Positions 14,454 to 14,584 of a stretch of DNA of 14,584 bases are shown here, piece by piece. Each line of letters begins with the position of its first letter. Positions within the stretch are counted from its first letter, which is position 1. The translations under genes were made by a program, and so were the position numbers. The stretch is from JANRLL01 sp033762715 (GTDB taxonomy: Bacteria > Pseudomonadota > Alphaproteobacteria > Rickettsiales > SXRF01): positions 1 to 14,584 of the forward strand of contig JANRLL010000015.1 of assembly GCA_033762715.1 (NCBI GenBank), read 5' to 3'. The notes beneath the pieces are model-generated. The model saw only the letters and a list, made by a program, of their open reading frames with translations, was not told the origin of the DNA and did no database searches.

Positions 14454-14584
14454 GACCTTTACAGGTGGTATTTCTCAATCGATTATAGGTGGTTGTGAAG
14501 TGTCCAGCCTGTGTAGAGGTTTGGGGTATTTTCCGTGTACTTTACTGCGGCTGGTGGTTTGCTCACGGTTGCGAAACGCTGCGA

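Overview
The window looks like chromosomal DNA of an alphaproteobacterium with moderate GC content. The basis is a DUF3768 protein, an NrdAB pair under paired NrdR boxes, and a bacterial ethylene-receptor-like sensor remnant. No close genus can be named from the sequence alone. There is no CRISPR array, insertion sequence, rRNA or recognisable phage gene. Coding density is high: no gene-free stretch exceeds about 220 bases.

Left end (1-1925), accessory in flavour: a DUF3768 gene runs tail to tail, 2 bases apart, into a two-gene minus-strand cassette. The cassette is an uncharacterised 245-residue protein translationally coupled (ATGA overlap) to a PIN-domain nuclease. A 9-bp inverted repeat lies just upstream of the cassette.

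Centre (1926-8014): a low-complexity hypothetical protein and an ABC-F ATPase read rightward. A broken gene of about 224 codons reads leftward. Once two frameshifts are repaired, it encodes a three-helix ethylene-binding-type membrane domain (including the Cys/His copper-ligand motif) followed by a PAS domain. Next come a leftward AGCS-family sodium:amino-acid symporter and a rightward membrane protein that appears to be built from three helical-hairpin repeats.

Right-centre (8011-12937), all on the minus strand: nrdA and nrdB overlap each other, and a YciA-like acyl-CoA thioesterase overlaps nrdB by one base. The operon is driven from a promoter overlapped by two NrdR-type boxes 32 bp apart. 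NrdA has its catalytic residues but no N-terminal ATP-cone. Downstream is a separate DHH/DHHA1 phosphoesterase with its own candidate promoter, coupled to an 80-residue protein of unknown function.

Right end (13058-14584): a DUF486 small membrane protein and an EamA transporter sit one base apart, followed by tRNA-Ser(UGA) with an encoded CCA. In the last 131 bases I see no gene, only a short imperfect repeat.

The strongest candidates for follow-up are the ethylene-receptor-like pseudogene, the PIN cassette, the triplicated membrane protein and the DHH/small-protein pair.
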